Shown one piece after another: positions 35,238 through 46,451 of a DNA stretch of 64,000 bases. Both the position numbers and the translations under genes were made by a program. The stretch comes from Paucimonas lemoignei (GTDB lineage: Bacteria; Pseudomonadota; Gammaproteobacteria; Burkholderiales; Burkholderiaceae_D). Under the pieces are notes generated by a model. The model was not told the DNA's origin. It made no database searches and saw only the letters and a program-made list of their open reading frames with translations. The stretch spans positions 1 through 64,000 of the forward strand of contig NZ_SLZQ01000016.1 of the NCBI RefSeq assembly GCF_004342585.1, in the 5' to 3' direction. The first letter of the stretch is position 1, and each line of letters starts with the position of its first letter.

Positions 35238-35905
35238 TGCGGCTCTTTCGGGATCATGTAACCGACGCCCCGCACAGTCTTGATCAAGTCGCTGCCCAAT
35301 TTTTTGCGCAGGTTATGCACATGGACTTCAATGGCATTGCTTTCCACTTCTTCATTCCAGCCATACAGGTTCTCTTCCAGCCGCGCACGTGACAATGCCA
35401 TGCCGCGATGCTCGAGCAAGTCAACCAGGATCGCGGATTCGCGCGCCGACAGCTGCACTGCTTCCTTGCCGCGCAAGACTGTCAGGCTGTCCGGCTCCAG
35501 CGTCAGATCGCCGTAGCGGATGGTCGACATGCTGCGGCCATGGGCGCGCCGCAACAATGCGCGCAGCCGCGCCACCAGTTCGGCCAGATCGAAAGGTTTG
35601 ACCAGGTAGTCGTCCGCCCCGGCCTCCAGCCCCGTTATCCTGTCCTGCACCGTGTCGCGCGCCGTCAACACCAGCACCGGAACGTCATTGCCGCGCTGGC
35701 GCAGCCGGGTCAGCAACTCCATGCCGCTCACCTTGGGCAAGCCGAGATCGAGCACCACGATCTCGTATTGCACGGTTTCCAGCGCGAGCTGCGCCTGCCG
35801 TCCATCCCTGGCCCAATCCACCGTAAAGCCAGCCTGGCGCAAGCCTGCCTCGATGCCATTGCCCAGCAAGGGATCGTCTTCCACCAGTAACAATCGCATG
35901 CTCAT
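35234..35905 (-). CDS. OmpR/PhoB-family response regulator (QseB/PmrA-like)
   Basis: DNA-binding regulator of 223 aa. The receiver has the acidic pair at Glu9-Asp10-Asp11, the phosphorylated Asp53 (LDLGLP) and the conserved Thr and Lys in LTARD and VKPFD. A winged helix covers about 125-218 (HVHNLRKKLG, VRGVGYM). It precedes the kinase gene. Two sites of the CTTAA-N5-CTT type in the upstream divergent gap are what PmrA/QseB-like regulators bind, so it likely controls itself and the PepSY-cytochrome b561 pair. Confidence 0.93.
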   Translation of the reverse strand: MSMRLLLVEDDPLLGNGIEAGLRQAGFTVDWARDGRQAQLALETVQYEIVVLDLGLPKVSGMELLTRLRQRGNDVPVLVLTARDTVQDRITGLEAGADDYLVKPFDLAELVARLRALLRRAHGRSMSTIRYGDLTLEPDSLTVLRGKEAVQLSARESAILVDLLEHRGMALSRARLEENLYGWNEEVESNAIEVHVHNLRKKLGSDLIKTVRGVGYMIPKEPQ

Positions 35906-35960
35906 TCCTCCTGCAGCAACAGGCGAACTGTTGCTGATATTCGCGTTATGCCGTCACTTG

Positions 35961-35977
35961 CTTAAGACAATCTTAAC
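35961..35977. promoter_or_regulatory. PmrA/QseB-type direct-repeat box 1
   Basis: CTTAAG (35961-35966), 5 bases, then CTTAAC (35972-35977): a half-site repeat every 11 bp, as in PmrA-family boxes. It is about 55 bp upstream of the response-regulator start and in the shared divergent region. Confidence 0.7.
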
Positions 35978-36048
35978 AGGAGCAAATCGAAGCGGGCGCA
36001 AAGCATGGCAGGCCTCTCCTGCACCGGCAATAGGTCTTTGAACTCAGC

Positions 36049-36065
36049 CTTAAGATTTCCTTCAG
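36049..36065. promoter_or_regulatory. PmrA/QseB-type direct-repeat box 2
   Basis: CTTAAG (36049-36054), 5 bases, then CTTCAG (36060-36065), the same 11-bp periodicity as box 1 with one changed base. It lies 72 bp before the PepSY protein start. Confidence 0.62.
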
Positions 36066-36137
36066 GTTTGCCATTCATGCTCGGCCCATGCCTTCCAATA
36101 GGAGGCAATCCACCTGACATCCATGAAAGGAAATCCT

Positions 36138-36413
36138 ATGAAAACGTCCCTCCTCAAATCCATGACAGCGTCCGCACTGTTAGCGTTTTCGCTTGGCGCG
36201 TTTGCCTCATCCGCGTGCACTGATACGCCGCGCGACAAGTGGCTGCCGCAAAAGGAGATTCAAGCAAAACTGGAAAAGCAGGGCTACAGCATCAAGCGCC
36301 TGAAGGCGGAAAACAGTTGCTATGAAGCCCATGTCACCGGCAAGGATGGCAAAAAGGCTGAACTGAAGATCAATCCGGCGGATGGCGCCGTGCTCAAGAC
36401 TGAGGAAAAATGA
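36138..36413 (+). CDS. periplasmic PepSY-domain protein
   Basis: Small exported protein of 91 aa. A signal peptide at about 1-24 (ending FASSA) is followed by one PepSY-like domain (WLPQKEIQAKLEKQGYSI and the YEAHVTGKDGKKAEL strand). PepSY domains often modulate proteases or sensors. AAGGAAA just before ATG 36138 supports this start. Its stop overlaps the cytochrome b561 start as ATGA. The pair faces the two-component system and is likely its target. Confidence 0.87.
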   Translation: MKTSLLKSMTASALLAFSLGAFASSACTDTPRDKWLPQKEIQAKLEKQGYSIKRLKAENSCYEAHVTGKDGKKAELKINPADGAVLKTEEK

Positions 36414-36967
36414 TGAAACCGTCTGATTATGATGTGGCGGCTTTGCGCAGCCAAAGCGTGCGCGTCTGGGATCCGCTGGTGCGGGTTTTTCACTGGTCGC
36501 TGGCGGGAAGTTTTTTCGCGGCCTATATGCTGGGCGAAGATGGCGGCGCCTTGCATCAAAGCTTCGGCTATGCCGCACTGGGCCTGGTGGCGTTTCGCCT
36601 GCTGTGGGGAGTGGTTGGCCCTTACCATGCCCGCTTCTCCAGCTTCGTGCCTTCAATAGGGAGTTTCTTTGCCTATGCAAACGACATACGGGCGCATCGG
36701 GAAAAACGTTATCTTGGCCATAATCCGGCCGGTGCCATGATGATCCTGGCGCTACTGGCAAGCATCATCGCCACCGGCGTTACCGGATGGATGATGACGA
36801 CCAATGCATTCCATGATGCTGAATGGATCGAGGATATCCACGAAGCGCTGGCTGGCGGCACGCTGGCCCTGGTTGGCCTGCATGTCGGCGGCGTCATCTT
36901 CAGCAGCTTGCGGCATCACGAAAATCTGGTGAAGGCCATGTTTACCGGCCGCAAGCGCGCTGAATAA
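36410..36967 (+). CDS. cytochrome b561 family membrane protein
   Basis: Inner-membrane di-haem b cytochrome of 185 aa with four helices. Candidate haem ligands are the His in VRVFHWSLAG (about 27), His49 in LHQSFGY, and His residues in IEDIHEALAG and LVGLHVGGVI. It resembles the b-type subunit of Ni/Fe hydrogenases and cytochrome b561, which move electrons between quinone and soluble partners. It is translationally coupled to the PepSY gene and ends in a Lys/Arg-rich tail. Confidence 0.88.
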   Translation: MMKPSDYDVAALRSQSVRVWDPLVRVFHWSLAGSFFAAYMLGEDGGALHQSFGYAALGLVAFRLLWGVVGPYHARFSSFVPSIGSFFAYANDIRAHREKRYLGHNPAGAMMILALLASIIATGVTGWMMTTNAFHDAEWIEDIHEALAGGTLALVGLHVGGVIFSSLRHHENLVKAMFTGRKRAE

Positions 36968-36974
36968 CCAGGAT

Positions 36975-37005
36975 ATGCCGGGAACGAGCTGACGCACCCC
37001 GGCAT
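36975..37005. terminator. hairpin between convergent cytochrome and thiE genes
   Basis: ATGCCGGG (36975-36982) pairs with CCCGGCAT (36998-37005), an 8-bp stem with a 15-base loop. No U-tract is visible, so termination is probable and not certain. Confidence 0.5.
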
Positions 37006-37038
37006 TCCAAGCCCGTCAGCAATGCCACATTAGTTCGC

Positions 37039-37653
37039 CTAAGTCGAAAACAAATCGGCAAACCGCCGTGCCATTGCCTGTGGATCGGCAGCCAGATACA
37101 CGCTGCTGATCGCCGCCACCATGTCAGCGCCGGCAGCCACCAGCGGCGCGGCATTATCGACAGTCATGCCACCGATGACCGTCACCGGCAAAGGCACGGC
37201 GGCATGGGAATCCGCAATGATCGACAGCGGCGTGGTCACCGGATACTTCTTCACGCGCGAAGCATAAAAACCGCCGAAAGCGACATAGCTCGCGCCGGCT
37301 GCATGCGCCTTGCGCGCCAATTCCAGATCGCCGTAGCAGGAAGATCCCACGATCTTGTCCGGCCCGACGGCAGCGCGCACCTCGGCCACTGCCGCATCGG
37401 TGCCGCCGACATGCACGCCATCGGCATCGATCGCCATGCAGAGATCGACATAGTCATTGACGATGAACGGCTTGCCGTACGAACGGCACAAGGCCAGCAA
37501 GCATTCAGCCTGCTCGCGCCGCAGGCCGGCATTGGCGGTCTTGTGGCGATATTGCACGATTGCCGCGCCACCCTTGAGGGCCAGCTCGGTAATTTCCAAC
37601 AGCTTTTGCGTGTCATCCCAATCGGGAGTGACGATATACAAACCCTTCATCAT
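37039..37653 (-). CDS. thiE: thiamine-phosphate synthase
   Basis: Joins hydroxymethylpyrimidine diphosphate and thiazole phosphate to form thiamine phosphate. It is a 204-aa TIM barrel with the pyrophosphate and metal-binding segments IVQYRHKTA, IVNDYVDLCMAIDADGVHVGG and VTVIGGMTVDNA. Its ATG overlaps the thiD stop as ATGA; a second ATG follows at once. It is the last gene of the thiC-S-G-D-E operon. Confidence 0.95.
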   Translation of the reverse strand: MMKGLYIVTPDWDDTQKLLEITELALKGGAAIVQYRHKTANAGLRREQAECLLALCRSYGKPFIVNDYVDLCMAIDADGVHVGGTDAAVAEVRAAVGPDKIVGSSCYGDLELARKAHAAGASYVAFGGFYASRVKKYPVTTPLSIIADSHAAVPLPVTVIGGMTVDNAAPLVAAGADMVAAISSVYLAADPQAMARRFADLFST

Positions 37654-38444
37654 GCCGCTTTCATATAGGGGCGCGGACGGCTGGGAATCAGCTGTCCGTC
37701 AGCGATGGCATAGGCATGCTCCAGCGCCTGATGACAATACATTTGCGCATCCTCGATCGCTTCCGCCATTGGCTTGCCGCTCGCCAGCAAGGCGGCAGTC
37801 GCCGCCGCCAGGGTGCAGCCGCTGCCATGGAAGCTGCCAGGCAATCTCGGCCAGGTCCAGGAGCGGAATTCGGCGCCAGAAAACCAGCGATTGACCACCT
37901 TGTCGTCATGCGCATGGCCGCCCTTGATCAACACATGGTTGCAGCCCTGCGCCAGCAAAACTTCGGCCTGCGAATCGATGCGACGGTCGCCACCGGAGAG
38001 CACGGTCGCTTCCGGCAGATTCGGCGTCACCAGCGTAGCCAGCGCCATCAGGGGCGCCAGCGTGCTGACGGCATCGTCGAGCGCCAGCGCGTCACCGTGG
38101 CCGCTGGCCAGCACCGGGTCCAGCACCACCGGCAGATCCGGCCTGGACTGGCGCAGCTGCTGAATGATTTCCGCGATGGCTTCGGCATTGGCACGATTGC
38201 CGACGATGCCGATCTTGACGGCGGCAATATCGATCTTGTCGATCAAGACCTGGGCCTGTTGCGTCAGCAATGCAGCCGGCACAGGATGCACCGCATACAC
38301 GCGGTCATTGTCCTGCACCGTCAGGGAAGTCAGCACCGACAAGGGATGCGCGCCCAGCGCGGCTATCGCCTGTACATCGGCTTGCATGCCGGCGCCGCCG
38401 CTCGGATCGGAACCGGAAAACACCAGCACGCTTGCTCGTTTCAT
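37650..38444 (-). CDS. thiD: hydroxymethylpyrimidine/phosphomethylpyrimidine kinase
   Basis: Phosphorylates HMP and HMP phosphate for thiamine synthesis. It is a ribokinase-fold protein of 264 aa with [17 protein letters not shown] at the N-terminus and the anion-hole segment GSGCTLAAA near the C-terminus. The start at 38444 overlaps the thiG stop as ATGA. An open frame continues upstream through thiG but is a shadow. Confidence 0.95.
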   Translation of the reverse strand: MKRASVLVFSGSDPSGGAGMQADVQAIAALGAHPLSVLTSLTVQDNDRVYAVHPVPAALLTQQAQVLIDKIDIAAVKIGIVGNRANAEAIAEIIQQLRQSRPDLPVVLDPVLASGHGDALALDDAVSTLAPLMALATLVTPNLPEATVLSGGDRRIDSQAEVLLAQGCNHVLIKGGHAHDDKVVNRWFSGAEFRSWTWPRLPGSFHGSGCTLAAATAALLASGKPMAEAIEDAQMYCHQALEHAYAIADGQLIPSRPRPYMKAA

Positions 38445-39250
38445 ACAGGACGTCCTTCCATCGGAGATGAGGGGGATGCTGCAAATTTTTTCGGGATACG
38501 GCCAGCCAGATACGCGGCGCGGCCGGCTTCCACTGCCAGGCGCATGGCATGCGCCATGCGGATCGGATCGCGCGCGCCGGCAATCGCCGTATTCATCAGC
38601 ACGCCATCGCAACCCAGTTCCATCGCGATGGCCGCGTCCGACGCCGTACCGACGCCGGCATCGACCAGCACCGGCACCTTGGACTGCTCGATGATCAAGG
38701 ACAGGTTCCAGGGATTCAGGATGCCCATGCCCGAGCCGATCAATGACGCCAGCGGCATGACAGCCACGCAACCGATTTCTTCCAGCATTTTCGCCTGAAT
38801 CGGATCATCGCTGCAATACACCATGACGTCGAAACCATCCTTGACCAGCTTTTCCGCCGCTTTCAGGGTTTCCGGCATGTTGGGGAATAGCGTCTTGGGG
38901 TCGCCCAGCACTTCCAGCTTGACCAGCTTGTGGCCATTTAACAATTCACGCGCCAATTGCAAGGTGTACACCGCATCCTCGGCGTTGTAGCACCCGGCGG
39001 TATTCGGCAGGATCGTGAATTCGGATGGCGGCACCACGTCCAGCAGGCTCGGCGCATTCGGGTCCTGGCCGATGTTGACGCGGCGGATCGCCACCGTGAT
39101 GATTTCCGCGCCGCTGGCCACCGTGGCGGCACGGGTTTCTTCGAGATCCTTGTATTTGCCGCTGCCGACCAGCAGGCGCGAGCGGTAAATCTTGCCGGCG
39201 ATGGTCAAGCCTTCGTCTTGTTCAATGATGGGACGTTCAATTGCATTCAT
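38441..39250 (-). CDS. thiG: thiazole synthase
   Basis: Forms the thiazole phosphate ring from DXP, dehydroglycine and the ThiS thiocarboxylate. It is a 269-aa TIM barrel with the Schiff-base lysine in [10 protein letters not shown], together with [14 protein letters not shown] and [17 protein letters not shown] comes from dxs at 8.9-10.8 kb. The C-terminal 15 residues are variable. Gaps of 75 bp to thiS and an ATGA overlap to thiD place it mid-operon. Confidence 0.96.
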   Translation of the reverse strand: MNAIERPIIEQDEGLTIAGKIYRSRLLVGSGKYKDLEETRAATVASGAEIITVAIRRVNIGQDPNAPSLLDVVPPSEFTILPNTAGCYNAEDAVYTLQLARELLNGHKLVKLEVLGDPKTLFPNMPETLKAAEKLVKDGFDVMVYCSDDPIQAKMLEEIGCVAVMPLASLIGSGMGILNPWNLSLIIEQSKVPVLVDAGVGTASDAAIAMELGCDGVLMNTAIAGARDPIRMAHAMRLAVEAGRAAYLAGRIPKKFAASPSSPMEGRPV

Positions 39251-39325
39251 GTTGATTCCTTTTATACATGGCGAGCAGTCAGGCTTGTGGCCTTCCGTTC
39301 ACCTTTACGCTGGTACGCGCTAGAT

Positions 39326-39532
39326 TCATCCGCCACCGATAGCGCGCACGATATCCACGCGGTCGCGCGGTTGCAGCACGCGTTGCGGCCAAAGGTGACG
39401 CGGTACGATTTCACGGTTGATCGCCACCGCCAGCGACTTGTTGGCCAAGTCGAGCGCGGCGATCAAGTCCTGCACATTTTGATTCTCGGCGAGCGTATGC
39501 GGCGCGCCGTTCAGTTCGATTTCGATACCCAT
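39326..39532 (-). CDS. thiS: sulfur carrier protein ThiS
   Basis: Ubiquitin-fold sulfur carrier of 68 aa that ends in the required Gly-Gly (IGGG) for adenylation and thiocarboxylation. The start MGIEIELNG and the RDRVDIVRAIGGG ending are typical. It lies 6 bp after thiC. ThiF, ThiI and ThiO (or ThiH), needed to charge ThiS and supply the glycine imine, are not in the window. Confidence 0.95.
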   Translation of the reverse strand: MGIEIELNGAPHTLAENQNVQDLIAALDLANKSLAVAINREIVPRHLWPQRVLQPRDRVDIVRAIGGG

Positions 39533-39538
39533 CTCTAG

Positions 39539-41665
<2,127 letters not shown>

Positions 41666-41703
41666 TCGACCGCGCGCACAATCCGGGCGTGCGGTCTTGC
41701 TGA

Positions 41704-41709
41704 ATTATA
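41704..41709 (-). promoter_or_regulatory. possible -10 of the thi operon
   Basis: On the minus strand a perfect TATAAT lies about 40 bases before the aptamer core. No convincing -35 is present at 16-18 bp. On the plus strand another TATAAT (41743-41748), 30 bp before valS, may serve that gene, again without a clear -35. The gap 41453-41777 is otherwise filled by the riboswitch. Confidence 0.45.
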
Positions 41710-41777
41710 CCCCTCATTGCGTCGATTCAGTATCGCGTACCTTATAATGTTAGGTTTCGTAAAAGACACGACAAATC

Positions 41778-44594
41778 ATGGAATTAGCCAAATCTTTCGA
41801 GCCCGCCGACATCGAAAAACACTGGCGCGCCGAATGGGAACAGCGCGGCTACTACACTGCCAGCACCGATCCCAGCAAACCCTCCTTCAGCATCCAGTTG
41901 CCGCCGCCTAACGTGACCGGCACCTTGCACATGGGCCATGCCTTCAACCAGACCATCATGGATGGCCTGACGCGCTATTACCGCATGCGCGGTTACAACA
42001 CCGCCTGGATCCCCGGCACCGATCACGCCGGCATCGCCACGCAAATCGTGGTCGAGCGCCAGCTCGATGCGCAAAAGATTTCGCGCCATGATTTGGGCCG
42101 TGAGAAATTCCTGGAAAAAGTCTGGGAATGGAAAGAACACTCCGGCTCCACCATCACCGGCCAGATGCGTCGCCTGGGCGCCTCGACCGACTGGAGCCGC
42201 GAATACTTCACCATGGACGCCAAGATGTCCAAGGCTGTCACCGAAGTGTTCGTGCGCCTGTATGAGCAAGGCCTGATTTACCGCGGCAAGCGCCTGGTCA
42301 ACTGGGATCCGAAGCTGCACACCGCCGTCTCCGACCTCGAAGTGGTGTCGGAAGAAGAAGATGGCTCGATGTGGCATATCCGCTATCCGCTGGCGGACGG
42401 CTCCGGTTCGCTGACCGTGGCCACCACGCGCCCGGAAACTCTGCTGGGCGACGTCGCCGTGGCAGTCGATCCAACCGACGAGCGTTATCAGCATCTGGTT
42501 GGCAAGTTCCTGAAACTGCCGCTGACCGACCGCGACATCCCGATCATCGCCGACGAATACGTCGACAAGGAATTCGGCACCGGCTGCGTGAAGATCACGC
42601 CGGCACACGACTTCAACGACTATGCCGTCGGCCAGCGCCACAAGCTCGGGCAAATCAATATTTTCACGCTCGACGCCAGGATCAATGAAAACGGCCCGGT
42701 CAAATATCAGGGCATGGACCGTTTCGACGCGCGCAAGCAAATCGTCGCCGACCTCGATGCGCAAGGCTTGCTGGCTGAAGTCAAGCCGCACAAGCTGATG
42801 GTGCCGCGCGGCGACCGCACCGGCGTCGTCATCGAGCCGATGCTGACCGACCAGTGGTTCGTCGCCATGAGCAAGGCGGCGCCGGAAGGCACGCACTTCC
42901 CCGGCAAGTCGATCGCCGAAGTCGCGCTGGAAAAGGTAGCCGATGGCTCGATCCAGTTCATTCCGGAAAACTGGACCACCACCTACAACCAGTGGCTCAA
43001 CAATATCCAGGATTGGTGCATCTCGCGCCAGCTGTGGTGGGGCCACCAGATTCCCGCCTGGTACGACGAGGAAGGCAATATCTACGTCGCCCGCAATGAG
43101 GAAGACGCCAAGGCCCAGGCTGCCGCCAAGGGTGTCACCGGTGTACTGCGCCGCGAAGACGATGTGCTGGATACCTGGTTCTCGTCGGCACTCGTTCCAT
43201 TCTCGTCGCTCGGCTGGCCGGAAGAAACACCGGATTACAAGCTATTCCTGCCCTCCTCGGTCCTGGTGACCGGCTTCGACATCATTTTCTTCTGGGTGGC
43301 GCGCATGGTCATGATGACCACGCATTTCACCGGCAAGGTGCCGTTCGAAAAGGTCTACGTGCATGGTCTCGTGCGCGACGCTTCCGGCCAGAAGATGTCG
43401 AAATCCAAGGGCAATACGCTGGACCCGATCGACCTGATCGACGGCATCGAACTCGACAAGCTGGTCGCCAAGCGCACCACCGGCCTGATGAACCCGAAGC
43501 AAGCCGATTCCATCACCAAGGCGACCAAGAAGGAATTCCCCAGCGGGATTGCCGCCTACGGCACCGATGCCTTGCGCTTCACCATGGCCAGCTATGCCTC
43601 GCTGGGCCGCAACATCAACTTCGACTTGCATCGCTGCGAAGGCTACCGCAATTTCTGCAACAAGCTGTGGAATGCCACCCGCTTCGTGCTGATGAACACC
43701 GAAGGCAAGGATTGCGGTTTCGACCCGGCCAATTGTGGCGAGGCTGGCCGCGAATTCTCGCAAGCCGACCGCTGGATCGTCTCCTTGCTGCAGCGCGTCG
43801 AAGCCGAAGTGGAAAAAGGCTTTGCCGATTACCGATTCGACAACATCGCCTCGGCTATCTACAAGTTCGTCTGGGATGAGTATTGCGACTGGTACCTGGA
43901 AGTCGCCAAGGTGCAGATCCAGAACGGCAACGAAGCGCAGCAACGCGCCACTCGCCGAACCCTGTTGCGCGTGCTGGAAACCATCCTGCGCCTGGCGCAT
44001 CCGATCATTCCATTCATTACGGAACAGCTCTGGCAAACCGTGGCACCGCTGACTGGCAAAACGCTCAATCCGGCCGGTGACTCGATCATGATCCAGCCGT
44101 ATCCGCAAGCCGAAGACCAGAAGATCGACGAGCAAGCGGAAAGCTGGATGACGCAACTGAAGTCGCTGACCGATGCCTGCCGCAACCTGCGTGGCGAGAT
44201 GCAATTATCACCGGCGCAGCGCGTGCCGCTGATTATCGAAGCCACGGGCGACAAATCTGCAGCCCAAGGTTTCGCGCCCTACCTGCAGGCATTGGGCAAA
44301 CTGTCGGAAGTCCAGATCGTCGATAGCCTGCCGCAATCGCCGGCGCCGGTCTCCATCGTCGGCGACATAAAATTGATGCTGAAAGTGGAAATCGACGTTG
44401 CAGCAGAACGCGAAAGACTGTCTAAGGAAGTGACGCGACTGGAAGGGGAGATTGCCAAGGTCAATGCCAAACTCGGCAATGAAAGCTTCGTCGCCCGCGC
44501 ACCCGCGCAGGTAGTCGCGCAGGAAAAGGAACGTCTGGTGACATTCAGCACAACGCTCGACAAATTGCGCGAGCAGCTGGCCAAGCTCCAATAA
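41778..44594 (+). CDS. valS: valyl-tRNA synthetase
   Basis: Charges tRNA-Val. It is a class I enzyme of 938 aa. The HIGH-type motif is LHMGHAFNQ near residue 50, the KMSKS loop is [10 protein letters not shown], and the editing (CP1) domain contains the [12 protein letters not shown] segment. The tRNA-binding C-terminal coiled coil (about 870-938) is rich in Glu, Lys and Arg and includes [15 protein letters not shown]. It is divergent from the thi operon. No T-box or other leader was noted. Confidence 0.97.
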   Translation: MELAKSFEPADIEKHWRAEWEQRGYYTASTDPSKPSFSIQLPPPNVTGTLHMGHAFNQTIMDGLTRYYRMRGYNTAWIPGTDHAGIATQIVVERQLDAQKISRHDLGREKFLEKVWEWKEHSGSTITGQMRRLGASTDWSREYFTMDAKMSKAVTEVFVRLYEQGLIYRGKRLVNWDPKLHTAVSDLEVVSEEEDGSMWHIRYPLADGSGSLTVATTRPETLLGDVAVAVDPTDERYQHLVGKFLKLPLTDRDIPIIADEYVDKEFGTGCVKITPAHDFNDYAVGQRHKLGQINIFTLDARINENGPVKYQGMDRFDARKQIVADLDAQGLLAEVKPHKLMVPRGDRTGVVIEPMLTDQWFVAMSKAAPEGTHFPGKSIAEVALEKVADGSIQFIPENWTTTYNQWLNNIQDWCISRQLWWGHQIPAWYDEEGNIYVARNEEDAKAQAAAKGVTGVLRREDDVLDTWFSSALVPFSSLGWPEETPDYKLFLPSSVLVTGFDIIFFWVARMVMMTTHFTGKVPFEKVYVHGLVRDASGQKMSKSKGNTLDPIDLIDGIELDKLVAKRTTGLMNPKQADSITKATKKEFPSGIAAYGTDALRFTMASYASLGRNINFDLHRCEGYRNFCNKLWNATRFVLMNTEGKDCGFDPANCGEAGREFSQADRWIVSLLQRVEAEVEKGFADYRFDNIASAIYKFVWDEYCDWYLEVAKVQIQNGNEAQQRATRRTLLRVLETILRLAHPIIPFITEQLWQTVAPLTGKTLNPAGDSIMIQPYPQAEDQKIDEQAESWMTQLKSLTDACRNLRGEMQLSPAQRVPLIIEATGDKSAAQGFAPYLQALGKLSEVQIVDSLPQSPAPVSIVGDIKLMLKVEIDVAAERERLSKEVTRLEGEIAKVNAKLGNESFVARAPAQVVAQEKERLVTFSTTLDKLREQLAKLQ

Positions 44595-44605
44595 TAAGTG
44601 GAACC

Positions 44606-44624
44606 ACAGGGCGCCATGCCCTGT
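44606..44624 (+). terminator. hairpin downstream of valS
   Basis: ACAGGGC and GCCCTGT form a 7-bp stem with the loop GCCAT, 11 bp past the valS stop. The following bases are CCTCCT and not a T-run, so it may be a weak terminator. Confidence 0.45.
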
Positions 44625-44717
44625 CCTCCTACGCCAGGCCTGCGCAAATTCGCGGCTTGGCGCATGGCACCACCCCAGGGAGAAACACAGTGCAATACGT
44701 GCATTAACGGGTGAATC

Positions 44718-45545
44718 GTGAAACCCATCTCCAGCATGGCTTACTACTGCTGCGGCGTACGGACGCAGGATGCGCAAAGCATCCGTCCGGTATGCGGGGA
44801 TGCCTATGCCCGCCGGTTCATGTGCGACTATGGCTTACGCATCTATGAGCTGTTCAAGGAAGAGACGAACAGCAACGCCAGCATCCTCGTCCGCCATCGC
44901 ATCATCGATGAACTGTTGCGCGAACAATTGCAGAAGCGCCCGGACACCTGCGTGATCACCATCGGCGCCGGCTTCGACAGCCGTCCTTATCGGCTCGATG
45001 GCGGCACCTGGTACGAGCTGGACGAACCGCAGCTCATCACCTGGAAGGAGGAACGCCTGCCGGCAGAGGAATGCGGCAATCCCCTGCAGCGCATCGCCAT
45101 CGATTTCGCCAGCGAATCCCTGGAAGACAAGCTTGCCGCGATTACGCCGACCGGTCCAGTCATCCTGGTAATTGAAGGTGTCTTCATCTACCTGACCGAA
45201 CAGGAAATCCTGCAGGCGCTGGCGGCTTTTCAAAAACACTTTCCCGACCATGCCATCATTTGCGACCTGGTCAGCAGCGACATGGTCACGCAGTACGCCA
45301 CCACCCTGCATGCCAAGATCCAGACGCTGGGCACGCGCTTTCAGCCTGTCGAGCGACCCGAAACCGTCTTCACGCTCAATGGCTATTGCATCCGCGAAGG
45401 CATCTCGATCATCGAGCGCGCCGTCGACTTCGGCATCAACCGGATTCCCAAACTGTTGCTGGGTTTTATGCTCGATTGCGATGTCATGGGCAATGCCGTC
45501 TACGTCTTTGAACCCGCCGATCCCTACGACGATCTGGTTCTATGA
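44718..45545 (+). CDS. leucine-carboxyl-methyltransferase family SAM-dependent methyltransferase
   Basis: Class I SAM methyltransferase of 275 aa resembling the LCM/TcmP family (PF04072-type), which O-methylates carboxylates. The SAM-binding segment is CVITIGAGFDSRPYRL near residue 80, and a family acidic segment WYELDEPQLITWKEERL follows. VILVIEGVFIYLTEQEI is the post-SAM motif. The N-terminus (MAYYCCGVRTQDA) is also typical. The substrate is unknown. It lies alone between valS and a DUF2147 gene. Confidence 0.85.
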   Translation: MKPISSMAYYCCGVRTQDAQSIRPVCGDAYARRFMCDYGLRIYELFKEETNSNASILVRHRIIDELLREQLQKRPDTCVITIGAGFDSRPYRLDGGTWYELDEPQLITWKEERLPAEECGNPLQRIAIDFASESLEDKLAAITPTGPVILVIEGVFIYLTEQEILQALAAFQKHFPDHAIICDLVSSDMVTQYATTLHAKIQTLGTRFQPVERPETVFTLNGYCIREGISIIERAVDFGINRIPKLLLGFMLDCDVMGNAVYVFEPADPYDDLVL

Positions 45546-45583
45546 CAATTAATGAATCCTTCTCCTGATTGTCTTTGTTACAC

Positions 45584-45619
45584 TTGGCTTGCAGCCTGAA
45601 CATGACAAATGCAAGCCAA
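45584..45619. promoter_or_regulatory. 10-bp perfect inverted repeat upstream of the DUF2147 gene
   Basis: TTGGCTTGCA (45584-45593) and TGCAAGCCAA (45610-45619) are perfect inverted copies separated by 16 bases. The dyad ends 24 bp before the start codon of the DUF2147 gene, so it could be an operator or an mRNA hairpin near the ribosome-binding site. No T-run follows. Confidence 0.5.
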
Positions 45620-45643
45620 ACATAAGACACGACAGGAGACATC

Positions 45644-46087
45644 ATGAAAACCGCTTCCCTTTCGATTTTGGCAATCGGCCTGTGCGCTTCCCTGAATGCC
45701 TGGTCGCAATCCACTGCGGCCGGCCTCTGGAAAACCATCGACGACGAAACCGGCAAGCCGCGCGCGCTGGTGCGCATCCATGAAGAAAACGGCGAATATC
45801 GCGGCAAGATAGAAAAACTCTTCCGCAGCCCGGACCAAGACCAGAATCCGAAATGCGACAAATGCGAAGGCGCCAACAAGGACCAGCCGATGCTCGGCAT
45901 GACCATCGTCAGCGGCATGCGCCAGGACGGCAACGAATACAGCGGCGGGCAAATCCTCGACGCCGCCAGCGGCAAAGTCTACAAGAGCAAGATGACGCTG
46001 ATCGACGGCGGCAAGAAACTGAATGTGCGCGGCTACGTCGGCGTGCCGATGTTTGGCCGCACGCAGACCTGGCTGCGGGAAGAGTAA
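45644..46087 (+). CDS. DUF2147-family secreted protein
   Basis: Exported protein of 147 aa with a signal peptide ending near residue 21 (LNAWSQ). The mature part is a DUF2147-type beta-barrel (AAGLWKTIDDETGKPRALVRI, then YRGKIEKLF; ILDAASGKVYKSKMTLIDG; LNVRGYVG; TQTWLRE). It has a CDKC cysteine pair near 70-73. The molecular function of the family is unknown. AGGAG lies 7 bases before ATG. Confidence 0.87.
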   Translation: MKTASLSILAIGLCASLNAWSQSTAAGLWKTIDDETGKPRALVRIHEENGEYRGKIEKLFRSPDQDQNPKCDKCEGANKDQPMLGMTIVSGMRQDGNEYSGGQILDAASGKVYKSKMTLIDGGKKLNVRGYVGVPMFGRTQTWLREE

Positions 46088-46106
46088 TCACGCGAGCGGC
46101 CCGGTT

Positions 46107-46418
46107 TCAAGCCAGCTTCAGCCCGACAATGCCGGCAATGATCAAGGCGATGCACGCCAGGCGCATCGCGGTGGCAGGCTCGCCATACAGCAGAATGCCG
46201 ACAATGGCGCCGCCTGCCGCACCGATACCGGTCCAGATGGCATAGGCAGTGCCGACCGGCAGCGTCTTCAAGGTCCAGCCGAGTAAACCAAAGCTCAGCA
46301 GGGAAACCGCCAGGCCCGCGCCGGCATAGCCCCAACGGCTGAAGCCTTCTGACTGCTTGAATAAAATCAGCCAGACGATTTCCAGCACACCCGCAAACAG
46401 CAATACTCCCCAGGCCAA
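46107..46418 (-). CDS. sugE: small multidrug resistance transporter, SugE/Gdx type
   Basis: Four-helix dual-topology exporter of 103 aa. The essential Glu13 is in VLEIVWL. The GTAYAIWTGIGAAGGAI segment is typical of the Gdx/SugE subtype, which exports guanidinium, and not of EmrE. The upstream gene ends only 33 bp away. No guanidine riboswitch was found in front, so control probably differs from classical gdx operons. Confidence 0.88.
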   Translation of the reverse strand: MAWGVLLFAGVLEIVWLILFKQSEGFSRWGYAGAGLAVSLLSFGLLGWTLKTLPVGTAYAIWTGIGAAGGAIVGILLYGEPATAMRLACIALIIAGIVGLKLA

Positions 46419-46451
46419 CGTCTTCCCCTTCTCGACATGATTCGAGCGGGA

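Noticed and set aside
38444-38771. Longer thiD frame extending into thiG
   Set aside because: The residues before the Met at 38444 are unlike any kinase and are a frame shadow of thiG; the ATGA overlap supports the shorter gene.
41784-43046. Minus-strand open frame of 420 codons antisense to valS
   Set aside because: Shadow of valS; no start signal or motifs.
46419-46451. Guanidine riboswitch in front of sugE
   Set aside because: Only 33 bp separate sugE from the upstream gene, and no ACGR-type hairpins are visible.
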